A stretch of 64,000 nt of DNA from Stictocephala bisonia (GCA_035578905.1 JAQJVL010000001.1:2512501-2576500); one strand, 5' to 3'; positions 34,311 to 47,689 are shown, counted from the stretch's first letter. The notes: generated from the letters alone by a model not told the origin. Program-made: numbers and translations.

Positions 34311-34924
34311 ACAGTTGTTTCGTTTCAAACTGAAACAAAATATCTTGGCCTAACGTTCGATCAAAATTATAGTTGGACTCCATACATTGACAGCATTTGT
34401 TCAATATTGTCGTCGCAATTATTTTTGTTGAGTAGAATTTCTAGCTTAAATAATATTTTTATTATAAGACTGATCTACAGCTCACATGAGATACGGTATA
34501 ATACTATGGGGTTCTGCATCCCGTACCGCTTTATTGAGAGTGTTTCGTTTATAGAAGAGAGCAATCCGTATAATGGCTGGTGTGAATAGAAGAAGAACTT
34601 CATGTAAAGAAATTTTTAAATTTTAACTTTATCATCTCTGTATATATATTAAATCTTAATATTCTACAAATTTAAATCATCAAATTGTCAAACCTATTAA
34701 AACGCCCTTAAATGTAATACGAAATATTGATATCAACACAAGAAAAATTCCCACAGATTAAAACTAACCAGCTTCCTTTCCCCAAAATATGGGGCCAAAA
34801 TAACTGAACAAATTGTCAAATAATATAAAATCGAAAAAACTTTAAGAATTTTAAAGCTTCCCTTCAGCACTTTTTACTGGATGGAGCTTTTTACTCTGTT
34901 AAGGAATTCTTTATATGGGAATAA
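34311..34924 (+). pseudogene. 3' fragment of a LINE reverse transcriptase
   Basis: A decayed, 5'-truncated RT thumb and C-terminus on the plus strand. The frame at 34311-34490 gives TKYLGLTFDQNYSWTPYIDS and LLSRISSLNNIFIIRLIYSS. A shift near 34487 leads to MRYGIILWGSASRTALLR, a stop in place of the usual Q (RL-stop-KRAIRIMAG), and RRRTSCKEIFKF. The C-terminal block FKASLQHFLLDGAFYSVKEF ends at a TAA near 34922. These are the standard blocks YLG-x-F-D, YG-x2-LWG, QKRAIRI and FK-x2-L-x2-FLL of non-LTR RTs. It resembles the decayed element at 203-2673 more than the other two. No catalytic motif remains. Confidence 0.82.
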
Positions 34925-35089
34925 ATAGGATTAAGTATAAAGACGGCATATATTGTTTTGGCTAAGTGCATAAATATTTATTTTTAACCAGAACAAAATA
35001 AAATTTACGTTTACAGCAACTTTACTTTGACAAAATATTTCACCTTTGTAATACAATTACAAAAATGTTCTATACAGATACATATATGT

Positions 35090-38000
35090 TGATTTCTTCT
35101 ACAAATATGTAAATTTACAATTCTGCACTGTGCTAAAAATGTACCCTGACATGAATCACAATACCGGTGTTGTACTACTCATATGTAAATTGACAATTCT
35201 GTACTGTGGTAAACACGTACCCTGACATGAATCACAATACCGGTGTTGTACTACACATATATAAATTAACAATTCTGTACTGTGGTAAACACGTACCCTG
35301 ACATGAATCACAATACCGGTGTTGTACTACACATATATAAATTAACAATTCTGTACTGTGGTAAACACGTACCCTGACATGAATCACAATACCGGTGTTG
35401 TACTACACATATGTAAATTGACAATTCTGTACTGTGGTAAACTCGTACCCTGACATGAATCACAATACCTGTGATGTACTACACATATGTAAATTAACAA
35501 TTCTGTACTGTGGTAAACACGTACCCTGACATGAATCACAATACCGGTGTTGTACTACACATATATAAATTAACAATTCTGTACTGTGGTAAACACGTAC
35601 CCTGACATGAATCACAATACCGGTGTTGTACTACTCATATGTAAATTGACAATTCTGTACTGTGGTAAACACGTACCCTGACATGAATCACAATACCGGT
35701 GTTGTACTACACATATGTAAATTGACAATTCTGTACTGTGGTAAACACGTACCCTGACATGAATCACAATACCGGTGTTGTACTACACATATATAAATTA
35801 ACAATTCTGTACTGTGGTAAACACGTACCCTGACATGAATCACAATACCGGTGTTGTACTACACATATATAAATTAACAATTCTGTACTGTGGTAAACAC
35901 GTACCCTGACATGAATCACAATACCGGTGTTGTACTACACATATGTAAATTGACAATTCTGTACTGTGGTAAACTCGTACCCTGACATGAATCACAATAC
36001 CTGTGATGTACTACACATATGTAAATTAACAATTCTGTACTGTGGTAAACACGTACCCTGACATGAATCACAATACCGGTGTTGTACTACACATATGTAA
36101 ATTAACAATTCTGTACTGTGGTAAACACGTACCCTGACATGAATCACAATGACGGTGTTGTACTACACATGTAAATTAACAATTATGTACTGTGGTAAAC
36201 TCGTACCCTGACATGAATCACAATACCGGTGTTGTACTATATACATGTAAATTGACAATTCTGTACTGTGGTAAACACGTACCCTGACATGAATCACAAT
36301 AACGGTGTTGTACTATAAACATGTAAATTGACAATTCTGTACTGTGGTAAACACGTACCCTGACATGAATCACAATACCGGTGTTGTACTACACATATGT
36401 AAATTAACAATTATGTACTGTGGTAAACATGTACCCTGACATGAATCACAATACTGGTGTTGTACTACACATATGTAAATTGACAATTCTGTAATGTGGT
36501 AAACACGTACCCTGACATGAATCACAATAACGGTGTTGTACTATATACATGTAAATTGACAATTCTGTACTGTGGTAAACACGTACCCTGACATGAATCA
36601 CAATACCGGTGTTGTACTACACATATGTAAAATAACAATTCTGTACTGTGGTAAACACGTACCCTGACATGAATCACAATACCGGTGTTGTACTACACAT
36701 ATGTAAAATAACAATTCTGTACTGTGGTAAACACGTACCCTGACATGAATCACAATACCAGTGTTGTACTACACATATGTAAATTGACAATTCTGTACTG
36801 TGGTAAACACGTACCCTGACATGAATCACAATACCGGTGTTGTACTACACATATGTAAAATAACAATTCTGTACTGTGGTAAACACGTACCCTGACATGA
36901 ATCACAATACCAGTGTTGTACTACACATATGTAAATTGACAATTCTGTACTGTGGTAAACACGTACCCTGACATGAATCACAATAACGGTGTTGTACTAT
37001 AAACATGTAAATTGACAATTCTGTACTGTGGTAAACACGTACCCTGACATGAATCACAATACCGGTGTTGTACTACACATATGTAAAATAACAATTCTGT
37101 ACTGTGGTAAACACGTACCCTGACATGAATCACAATACCAGTGTTGTACTACACATATGTAAATTGACAATTCTGTACTGTGGTAAACACGTACCCTGAC
37201 ATGAATCACAATACCGGTGTTGTACTACACATATGTAAATTGACAATTCTGTACTGTGGTAAACACGTACCCTGACATGAATCACAATACCGGTGTTGTA
37301 CTACACATATGTAAAATAACAATTCTGTACTGTGGTAAACATGTACCCTGACATAAATCACAATACCGGTGTTGTACTACACATATGTAATTTGACAATT
37401 CTGTACTGTGGTAAACACGTACCCTGACATGAATCACAATACCGGTGTTGTACTACACATATGTAAATTGACAATTCTGTACTGTGGTAAACACGTACCC
37501 TGACATAAATCACAATACCGGTGTTGTACTACACATATGTAAATTAACAATTCTGTACTGTGGTAAACATGTACCCTGACATGAATCACAATACCGGTGT
37601 TGTACTACACATATGTAAATTGACAATTCTGTACTGTGGTAAACACGTACCCTGACATGAATCACAATACCGGTGTTGTACTACACATATGTAAATTAAC
37701 AATTGTGTACTGTGGTAAACACGTACCCTGACATGAATCACAATAACGGTGTTGTACTATATACATGTAAATTGACAATTCTGTACTGTGGTAAACAAGT
37801 ACCCTGACATGAATCACAATAACGGTGTTGTACTATATACATGTAAATTGACAATTCTGTACTGTGGTAAACACGTACCCTGACATGAATCACAATACCG
37901 GTGTTAACTACACATATGTAAATTGACAATTCTGTACTGTGGTAAACACGTACCCTGACATGAATCACAATAACGGTGTTGTACTATATACATGTAAATT

Positions 38001-41000
38001 GACAATTTTGTACTGTGGTAAACACGTACCCTGACATGAATCACAATACCGGTGTTGTACTACACATATGTAAATTAACAATTCTGTACTGTGGTAAACA
38101 CGTACCCTGACATGAATCACAATACCGGTGTTGTACTACACATATGTAAATTAACAATTCTGTACTGTGGTAAACACGTACCCTGACATAAATCACAATA
38201 TCGGTGTTGTACTACACATATGTAAATTAACAATTCTGTACTGTGGTAAACATGTACCCTGACATGAATCACAATACCGGTGTTGTACTACACATATGTA
38301 AATTGACAATTCTGTACTGTGGTAAACACGTACCCTGACATGAATCACAATACCGGTGTTGTACTACACATATGTAAAATAACAATTCTGTACTGTGGTA
38401 AACACGTACCCTGACATGAATCACAATACCGGTGTTGTACTACACATATGTAAATTGACAATTCTGTTCTGTGGTAAACATGTACCCTGACATGAATCAC
38501 AATACTGGTGTTGTACTACACATATGTAAGTTAACAATTATGTACTGTGGTAAACATTTACCCGGACATGAATCACAATACTGGTGTTGTACTACACATA
38601 TGTAAATTAACAATTCTGTACTGTGGTAATTATGTACCCTGACATGAATCACAATACCGGTGTTGTACTACACATATGTAAATTGACACTTCTGTACTGT
38701 GGTAAACATGTACCCTGACATGAATCACAATACCGGTGTTGTACTACACATATGTAAATTGACAATTCTGTACTGTGGTAAACATGTACCCTGACATAAA
38801 TCACAATACCGGTGTTGTACTACACATATGTAAATTGACAATTCTGTACTGTGGTAAACATGTACCCTGACATGAATCACAATACTGGTGTTGTACTACA
38901 CATATGTAAGTTAACAATTCTGTACTGTGGTAAACATGTACCCTGACATGAATCACAATACCGGTGTTGTACTACACATATGTAAATTGACAATTCTGTA
39001 CTGTGGTAAACATGTACCCTGACATAAATCACAATACCGGTGTTGTACTACACATATGTAAATTGACAATTCTGTACTGTGGTAAACATGTACCCTGATA
39101 TGAATCACAATACCGGTGTTGTACTATATACATGTAAATTGACAATTCTGTATTGTGGTAAACATATACCCTGACATGAATCACAATACGGGTGTTGTAC
39201 TATATACATGTAAATTGACAATTCTGTACTGTGGTAAACATGTACCCTGACATGAATCACAATACCGGTGTTGCACTATATACATGTAAATTAATAATTC
39301 TGTACTGTGGTAAACATGTACCCTGACATGAATCACAATACCGGTGTTGTACTACACATACGTAAATTGACACTTCTGTACTGTGGTAAACATGTACCCT
39401 GACATGAATCACAATAACGGTGTTGTACTACACATATGTAAATTGACACTTCTGTACTGTGGTAAACATGTACCCTGACATGAATCACAATACCGGTGTT
39501 GTACTACACATATGTAAAATAACAATTCTGTACTGTGGTAAACACGTACCCTGACATGAATCACAATAACGGCGTTGTACTATATACATGTAAATTGACA
39601 ATTCTGTACTGTGGTAAACACGTACCCTGACATGAATCACAATACCGGTGTTGTACTACACATATGTAAATTAACACTTCTGTACTGTGGTAAACATATA
39701 CCCTGACATGAATCACAATAACGGTGTTGTACTATAAACATGTAAATTGACAATTCTGTACTGTGGTAAACACGTACCCTGACATGAATCACAATACCGG
39801 TGTTGTACTACACATATGTAAATTGACACTTCTGTACTGTGGTAAACATGTACCCTGACATGAATCACAATAACGGTGTTGTACTATAAACATGTAAATT
39901 GACAATTCTGTACTGTGGTAAACACGTACCCTGACATGAATCACAATACCGGTGTTGTACTACACATATGTAAATTAACGATTCTGTACTGTGGTAAACA
40001 TGTACCCTGACATAAATCACAATACCGGTGTTGTACTACACATATGTAAATTAACAATTCTGTACTGTGGTAAACACGTACTTTGACATGAATCACAATA
40101 CCGGTGTTGTACTACACATATGTAAATTAACAATTCTGTACTGTGGTAAACACGTACTTTGACATGAATCACAATACCGGTGTTGTACTACACATATGTA
40201 AATTAACAATTATGTACTGTGGTAAACATGTACCCTGACATGAATCACAATAACGGTGTTGTACTACACATATGTAAATTAACAATTCTGTACTGTGGTA
40301 AACACGTACCCTGACATGAATCACAATACCGGTGTTGTACTACACATATGTAAATTAACAATTATGTACTGTGGTAAACACGTACCCTGACATGAATCAC
40401 AATACCGGTGTTGTACTACACATATGTAAATTAACAATTCTGTACTGTGGTAAACACGTACCCTGACATGAATCACAATACCGGTGTTGTACTACACATA
40501 TGTAAATTAACAATTCTGTACTGTGGTAAACACGTACCCTGACATGAATCACAATACCGGTGTTGTACTACACATATGTAAATTAACAATTATGTACTGT
40601 GGTAAACACGTACCCTGACATGAATCACAATACCGGTGTTGTACTACACATATGTAAATTAACAATTCTGTACTGTGGTAAACACGTACCCTGACATGAA
40701 TCACAATAACGGTGTTGTACTACACATATGTAAATTGACAATTCTGTACTGTGGTAAACACGTACCCTGACATGAATCACAATACCGGTGTTGTACTACA
40801 CATATGTAAATTAACAATTCTGTACTGTGGTAAACACGTACCCTGACATGAATCACAATACCGGTGTTGTACTACACATATGTAAATTGACAATTCTTTA
40901 CTGTGGTAAACACGTACCCTGACATGAATCACAATACCGGTGTTGTACTACACATATGTAAATTGACAATTCTGTACTGTGGTAAACACGTACCCTGACA

Positions 41001-41360
41001 TAAATCACAATACTGGTGTTGTACTACACATATGTAAATTAACAATTCTGAACTGTGGTAAACACGTACCCTGTCATGAATCACAATAACGGTGTTGTAC
41101 TACACATATGTAAATTGACAATTCTGTACTGTGGTAAACACGTACCCTGACATGAATCACAATACCGGTGTTGTACTACACATATGTAAATTAACAATTC
41201 TGTACTGTGGTAAACACGTACCCTGACATGAATCACAATACCGGTGTTGTACTACACATATGTAAATTGACAATTCTGTACTGTGGTAAACACGTACCCT
41301 GACATGAATCACAATAACGGTGTTGTACTATATACATGTAAATTAACAATTCTGTACAGC
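35090..41360. repeat. 76-bp satellite array, about 82 units
   Basis: The largest repeat here, 6.27 kb of head-to-tail 76-bp units. Landmarks in order: ACATATGTAAATTRACAATT, CTGTACTGTGGTAAACACGT, ACCCTGACATGAATCACAAT, ACCGGTGTTGTACTAC. Variants of the junction (ACACATATG, ATATACATG, ATAAACATG), of the centre (CACGTACC, CATGTACC, CTCGTACC) and of the end (ACCGG, AACGG, CCAGT) recur in blocks. The first unit (35090-35165) and the last are the most divergent. The period is not a multiple of three, so no long frame arises. Confidence 0.97.
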
Positions 41361-41369
41361 GTAAAACAT

Positions 41370-42370
41370 TAACCTATACGTTGAACATTAACAGAAATCT
41401 CATATGTTGGATTTTTATGAAGCTAAATCCTTGTATAGTGAGCTATGAAACGAATATGAACCAATTAACAAAACGCAATTTCATTAATTAAAAAAAGTGA
41501 AAAAGCTATTTTTACTTATATTTATTGCCTATATGAACCATATTTAGTCTAATTGCTGAAAATGTTTTATCCATTTTAGTATTTTAGTTTTTACATGTTT
41601 TCCACTTTATTCTGGATTCGTTTGTTATTAATTGGCACGTTATTTTTTCATGTGAAAGTACTGCAAATTACAAGAAATCGAAACCTTTTCCCCAGTTCTG
41701 CATATTCTCTTGGATTGCAGAATTATATAATTTCCCCATTTTCAGATAACATTATATAATTTAACTTGTTTGGTAAATCTAAAAGATCTATGATTTTACT
41801 AAAAACACTCGTTTATAATTTGTTCCTTTATCCGGAAATGATACCAGAGAAAAATTATATACGTTTGGGACGTTCTTTATGCATATAAAAGTTAACACTT
41901 ATGCTCAATATATTGTATCCTCAAACGTAAAAGGTGAAGATGACAGTGATAAGTAAAGTGGTAATATATTAGGAGTCATAAAGGCAGCTAAGTCAAACGA
42001 CATTGAGTCCTCTTTCATTCGTCAGACAGCAACTGTCACTCTTTAGAGTCATACATTTTCCGCATTAGTACAAATATATTTCAAGTGGAAGATTAGCACC
42101 GTTTCGACTGCTCAAGTGTGACAACTAACTGTCTGTAGTCAGTTTGTTTATGTCAAACACTGCTCTAGATGGAGTTGCAAAACAGTTCACCATCAACAAG
42201 CTGACTTGTGTACAAACTCGAGCACAAGTCGTAAAACCCATCCTGGGCTTGTTACGGAATTTAAATACCCTCTAACCAATGTTGCCGACAAGTTTCACAA
42301 GAGTATGTTTTCTCTAAACATTCTTATGGTGATTTTACATAAATTAAAATCATCAATTTTATTTGTTCTC
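41370..42370. other. Spacer, no gene recognised
   Basis: AT-rich DNA between the satellite and the next LINE; no features seen. Confidence 0.5.
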
Positions 42371-42376
42371 TTTAAG

Positions 42377-42425
42377 TCACCTGCAATTACCTGCTATCAC
42401 CTACTATCATCTTCTATCACCTAAT
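42377..42425. repeat. Left direct repeat flanking the third LINE
   Basis: TCACCTGCAATTACCTGCTA followed by TCACCTACTATCATCTTCTA and TCACCTAATAT. It matches the sequence just right of the LINE's 5' end (47069-47117) with a few substitutions and one indel. It is either a long, diverged target-site duplication or part of a short CACCTGCTAT-type tandem repeat that the element entered. Confidence 0.7.
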
Positions 42426-42923
42426 ATAATGAGTAATGAATTTATTTCCAACTAAAATAAACAATATTACAAAATATACATGGTTTGGAAATTAACTGGT
42501 CATTATGTCCAGTAGTTATGACCAGTTTATAAAAAGAAAAATAACCTAAAAAAACAAAGTTGAGTTCAGTTCTTAACATTAAAAAGCAATAGACACCTGC
42601 TGCCTGCAGCATTTAGATGAACAAGGCCTACATTCCATATCTTTTTGCTTACATGCATATCTACATACAGTTTAATGTTCCAAAACATGAAATTTAAGTT
42701 AAATGTAACACACATGATATTATAATAAAATATTATTTCCTATATTATCTGTCTAATATATTCAACAGTAAAGATAAGAAAGCATAAACTTAGGAACAGC
42801 ACAGTAATAATATCCTGATATATATAATATATAAATATATTTACATAACTATACTGATACACATATATACACACACACACACACGTTCAAAAAAAATAGT
42901 TAAGAGTGAATAGATTGGATAAC

Positions 42924-45858
42924 CTAGCTTAAAACATGACGCAGAGAATTAGTGTCACTTATCTCAGTTAACCAGCATTTTATATTTTTACAAAACATAT
43001 TGATAGAGTTACTTTCCTTTATGTCAGTTGGTAGTTTATTAAAAAGAAATGGTCCTAAAAACAAAAATGAATGTTTAAAAAAGGTGTCACCTTAGGTGTT
43101 CTGAAAATTAAACCGTTTGTACTTCTGGTGCTATAAACTAAGTTTTCAGTACCCCTATTGCCACTCCTCAAGTAAAACAACCTCAAAACTTTAAACACAA
43201 ACAAATTCTGTAAAGGCATTATTTTTAGTTCACAATACAACGGAAATGAACTTTCTCTAATATTTTTTTCAATATAATACGTAAATAATGATTCTGAGTT
43301 ATTCTCAGTTTGTTGATTAATGATCTAAAGGTTCCACCCCAACATACCACTCCGTACTGCAAACGTGAATCAATCAAAGCGTAATAAAGAGATCTTAATA
43401 AAGTTGTTTCACAGATATTTCTCAAAAAGTAGAATTTTCGAATATACTGTCTTAGCTTAGCATGTAAGTTGTTAATGTGCGTGTCCCATGTCATTTTTTC
43501 ATTAAAAGTAACGCCTAGATATTTGAAGTCTCTAACTCTTTCTATATATTCGCAATCACAATTGAATTGTAAACAATTGATTCTATGATAAATAATTGGC
43601 TGTAAAAAATCAAAACCTCTGAAATCAAAATTAATATAGTTCGTTTTATTAACATTTACAACCATTTTGTTGTTATTACACCAAACGTTTAAAATACTAA
43701 GGTCGTCCATTACATTGGCTCTCATGGTTTGAATATTTTTATTTGAATAGTGGAAGACAATGTCGTCAGCAAACGCTTGTATCTGGCCTTTAAAATTTAA
43801 CTTTAATAGATCGTTAATGAAGATTAGAAATAACGTGGCAGATGTGACAGATCCTTGCGGCAAGCCAACAGTGACGGGTAAAGGCGCACTGAGGCTGCTC
43901 CCGACCCGCACACGCTGCTCTCTGCCAGTGAGGAAGCTACGAAACCAATCGAGCGCAATACTTCTAATCCCAGCTGCTTCCAGCTTACAAAGTAAAATGT
44001 CATAATTGACCAAATCGAAAGCCTTCTTAAAATCTACAAAGAGGCCTGTGGTTTTAGAACTGTTGTTTAAACTAATATAAATTTGGTTTGTAAAGTTTAT
44101 TAAAGCATCTTCCGTGCTTTTACCCTTTTGAAAGCCAAACTGGTGCTCAGAAAGATAATTGAGTCTGCTCAAATAAGTCACTAATCTAGTTACCACAATT
44201 TTTTCAAGGATTTTTGAAAATATTGAAAGGAGACTGATTGGGCGTATGCTATCCACCTTAATTGTGTTTTTTTTTTTTTCTTAAAAATTGGACTAATAAT
44301 ACTTAATTTTAACATTTCTGGAAAAACTCCATTTGTAAAACTTAAATTAAAAATATGACACAAAATTGGTGCAACAAAGTTTGCTATTTGTTTTACTAAT
44401 ACTACATTAAAATTATCATAGCCTGTCGATTTTTTATTTTTTAAATTATTTATTATATTTACAATTTCAAGTTCTGTTGTAGGAGTTAAAAAGAATGAAT
44501 GACAGGAATTGTGAAGGGTTAGCTCAGCCTGAGTGGACACCTGGTTATCTGGTTGCACCAAGCTGACTAGATAACGATTAACGTTATCAGCAATACTTAA
44601 AGGGTCTGTAACTATTGTACCTTCCTCAAGCTCAACCCTATCAAAACTTTGATTGAATTGTTCACCCGTTAAACTGTTTATTACCTTCCACTGACTAGCT
44701 GGGTCTCCACTTAAATCACTAATCTTTTTAGAATAATATTCTTTCTTAACTTAATCAATTTCGATTTTTAAGTTGTTGTAAAATTTGTTGTAATATCTAA
44801 TTAAGTTTAAATCATATGGTCTACGTTTAGTTAGTAAATAAATTTGTTTCTCCTTTTTTATTTTACGTCAAAGGCTGTTTGATATCCATGGACTAACTAA
44901 TTTGGCTTTAGCCAGTTTTCTATTGAACTTAACATATTTCGTACAGTTATTTATAACATTACTCAATATATTATGAAATATTGTATAACATGTATTTACA
45001 CTTTCACATAAAAAAAACTTCATTCCAATCAGTACATCGTAAGCTAGTGACCACCTTATCAAAATCAGTTAGTTTCTTTGTCAATAAGTTATTTAAAGGC
45101 AAGTCAATTGAACTAGAATGATTCTCTTGATATTTCAATCCTAATAGACAGTGATCTGTAAGGTTTAAATCAAAGATTGTGGTCTTAAACTTATTGACAT
45201 ATCTATGGTCAAACGTTATTAAACGTTTGACAAAAATATGGTTAATACAAGATTTCGAGTTTGAAGTTATTCTGGTTGGTTTATTGACTAATGAAACAAA
45301 TCCATTGTTGTTCATTAAGCTAAGGTAATTACTTGTATTTGCATTTTTGTCCAACAAATTGACGTTTACGTCCCCGACCAAGATCGTATTGGTTGTAAAC
45401 CAGTGCATGTAATTATCTAACTCATTAATGAATTCTCTTTCAGAAAACTCTTGTAATCTATATAGACAACACAATTTGAAGTACCGCCTATCAATCTTCT
45501 CGTCTAAAAGTAAGGTATCAGCTGTTCTCATACTTTGTTCGTGCGTTTGTGAAACACAAGCTTCTTTAATTGCGTAACAAATGACACCTCCTGATCTATA
45601 TGTATCATTACAGTATGCATACATATTGTAGTTAGGTATGTTATATAACTGTAATTCGTTTGATCCTATCCATACTTCGCTAAAAATAATAAAAGTAACT
45701 GATTGATCAATTTGCGCCAATTCAAGTAAGAAGTTATTGAAATTTTTCCTAATACTTCTTATATTGCAATAAATTAGACTAAATACATTGGTATTGTTAC
45801 ATTGATTCTCAAAAAACTTATCTCCTAAACTATATCTATATACATCGGTATCATCCAT
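42924..45858 (-). pseudogene. LINE ORF2 (endonuclease and reverse transcriptase), disrupted
   Basis: Starts at an ATG at 45858 (MDDTDVYRYS). Endonuclease to about 45004: YCNIRS with N32, FSEVW with E61, YRSGGV, GDVNVNLL, LTDH; the usual S-x-I-D reads SCINH, so this catalytic Asp is Asn. A frameshift in an A8 run (45010-45017) leads to the linker, which has in-frame stops at 44868-44870 and 44751-44753. RT fingers (KKSTGYDN) run to a second frameshift at an A13 run on the minus strand (44267-44279). Then come IRPISLLSIFSKILEKI, HQFGFQKGKS, LFVDFKKAFD, GLPQGS, FADD and YGVVCWGGTF. A third shift near 43235 leads to LFVFKVLRLFY, and another to FLGPFLFNKLPTDIK and the end at 42924-42926. Apart from SCINH the catalytic motifs survive, suggesting moderate age or assembly errors at the homopolymers. 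Confidence 0.9.
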
Positions 45859-45966
45859 TTAGATTGGACTTATGAAATTAATAATAAATTAAATAATAAA
45901 ATGGGTATGTATGTATAAATATGTAGAAACCAAAAAGAGATAAACATTTTGTGCCTTAAGACTAAT

Positions 45967-46911
45967 TTACTTGAGCCCCTCAATTTCAGCCTCAGTGTCA
46001 ATCCTTCGACATTTCTCTCCATTGGTCTTCCTAACAAAATACTTGCCTTCTCGACACCACACGTAATCGAAGCCAATTTCTCTACACTTCTTTTTGAGTT
46101 TAGAAAGAAAGAGTTTGTTGGTCGGAGAGAGATGCTCATTCACATAGAACTTGGTTTTAGGAAAAGAAGCGTTTACCTTATCTGAAGTTGTAGCTCCTCT
46201 ATTGTCCTTGAACTTCTTAATCCAATTGTCCCTGACAATACTGGTGTTAAACTGCACCACCAGTGAAGGTTCGCGGTCGTTGCGATAGCTTGGGACACGG
46301 TGTGCCGCGTTGATCTACGACTCTTCAACTTCCACACCAAGCACCGCTCCCACATCCTTGACCAGGGTGACGACGTCCTCCTCGGGAGTCACTGGAATGC
46401 CACTTATTTCTATATTACTCCGACGGGTGTACTGTTCAAGTTACCGGACTCTGCCCTGAAGATCTGTAACGGTCACGCAGAGAGACACATTTTTCGAACG
46501 CATTTCCTCATTCTCTTTTTTTAATGACTTAATATCTTTTTTTAATTCTTCTATGAGAGAAGTCGATGCGTCTACCTTATCAGAGAGAAACTGAATAGAC
46601 TTAGTCACCTTAGTAAATTCACTTCGGAAGTTGCTCAGTTCATTGAAGACCTCCGTTTTTAGGGTTTCCAGCGCTTTCGAGATGAATTCTTTCATTTCTG
46701 TCGCACTCACAGATGAACTGACATTGCTCAGTCCTGAAGCACCAGTTCGGCAGTCTTTACACCTCCACTTACCAGACCGAAGTTTCCTTTCTTTCACATC
46801 TTCCTTAACACAGCCACTATGGAAAGACTTTTTACACTCGCCACAACATAGCACATCCGTAGCTTTATTACTGATAATATCACTGCTACAAACGCTGCAG
46901 GTAGCCGGCAT
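45967..46911 (-). pseudogene. LINE ORF1: PHD finger, coiled coil, RNA-binding and FP25K-like domains, two nonsense codons
   Basis: One minus-strand frame from ATG (46911) to TAA after IEGLK (45967), interrupted only by TAA at 46441-46443 and TAG at 46315-46317. Residues 5-54 form a PHD finger with C5, C8, C23, C26, H31, C34, C51 and C54 (C4-H-C3 order). Residues about 95-150 are a heptad-like coiled coil (KSIQFLSDKVDASTSLIEEL). After the first stop comes LEQYTRRSNIEISGIP, the start of the RRM-like RNA-binding region, and EEDVVTLVKDVGAVLGV. After the second stop: INAAHRVPSYRND, then the FP25K-like C-terminus FYVNEHLSP and YVWCREGKYFVRK. Such proteins bind and package LINE RNA. Frame preservation with just two point nonsense changes indicates limited decay. 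Confidence 0.9.
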
Positions 46912-47066
46912 TTTTTATGTTTTAAATAAAATAATCACTTTTAAATAGAAAACTGATCTTGTCAAAACGAGTACGCACTACACGTGTACGAGTAGCGCGT
47001 GACCTTGAAGCGAGCAAAGCAGAGCAGCGTAGGTCTTATCAGTACGACTGACTGAACTGAATCTGA
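46912..47066 (-). promoter_or_regulatory. 5' UTR and presumed internal promoter of the LINE
   Basis: About 155 bp, GC-balanced on its 5' side, between the right direct repeat and the ORF1 ATG. Full-length LINEs start transcription from an internal promoter in this position; no TATA box is seen. The promoter role is inferred from position. Confidence 0.45.
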
Positions 47067-47068
47067 TA

Positions 47069-47117
47069 TCACCTGCAATTGCCTGCTATCACCTGATATA
47101 TTCTGCTATCACCTGAT
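47069..47117. repeat. Right direct repeat flanking the third LINE
   Basis: TCACCTGCAATTGCCTGCTA followed by TCACCTGATATATTCTGCTA and TCACCTGATAT, the partner of 42377-42425. CACCT-type units continue to about 47129. Confidence 0.7.
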
Positions 47118-47689
47118 ATCACCTACTATTTTAAAAATTCATACTTGGAAAAACTAAAAAAAAAGGAAGTGAGAATATCTCAAGATCTAATATACCTAGA
47201 AAGAAGCAAGTTGTATGCCTTTAAAAACACATAAGCAAAGCACCCACATGAATAGATAATGTTCAACGTATTATAGGTGCAAAGTGTAGTATAGATATTT
47301 ATACACGCCAACGTTAGTTAAAATAAAATCTTCTCAAAATGATCTAGCATCATTTAGTAAAAGAAAGACCACTCAAGCATAAAAGAAAGAATCCTAACTG
47401 GAGATCCTAAAATAAAGAATTCGACTGAACAACAATAAGCATCCTGACATAATCGGACAGATCGTTTAAGTATCTACAAATATTATCCTGAAATAAGTCG
47501 AGAGACCATTCAACAGTAAAAGGAAGATAAGTCAGTAAGTCATTCGATGCTATAACAGCAATCAAACTGGAATAAACCGAAGGCCCGTTTCAGGATAAAA
47601 TGACTAGAATCCTGAAATGTTGTGAGGGTTTGTTTTAGAATAAAATAGTCTCTCCTGCAATAATCCAAGAGATTTTTAAAAAATAAAAC

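Larger units (their letters stand above)
42428..47066 (-). mobile_element. Near full-length non-LTR retrotransposon with PHD-finger ORF1
   Basis: A minus-strand LINE of about 4.6 kb. From its 5' end: a GC-balanced 155-bp 5' UTR beginning near CAGATTCAGTTCAGTCAGTC, ORF1 (46911-45967), a 108-bp gap, ORF2 (45858-42924), a 3' UTR of about 500 bp, and an end GGAAATAAATTCATTACTCA like that of the second LINE. Both ends are present and imperfect 48-bp direct repeats flank it, so it was inserted complete. ORF1 carries nonsense codons and ORF2 nonsense codons and frameshifts. A PHD finger in ORF1 is known from CR1-group LINEs. Confidence 0.92.

Noticed and set aside
35090..41360. CRISPR-like array
   Set aside because: The units are contiguous and nearly identical over all 76 bp; there are no variable spacers, and this is eukaryotic satellite DNA.
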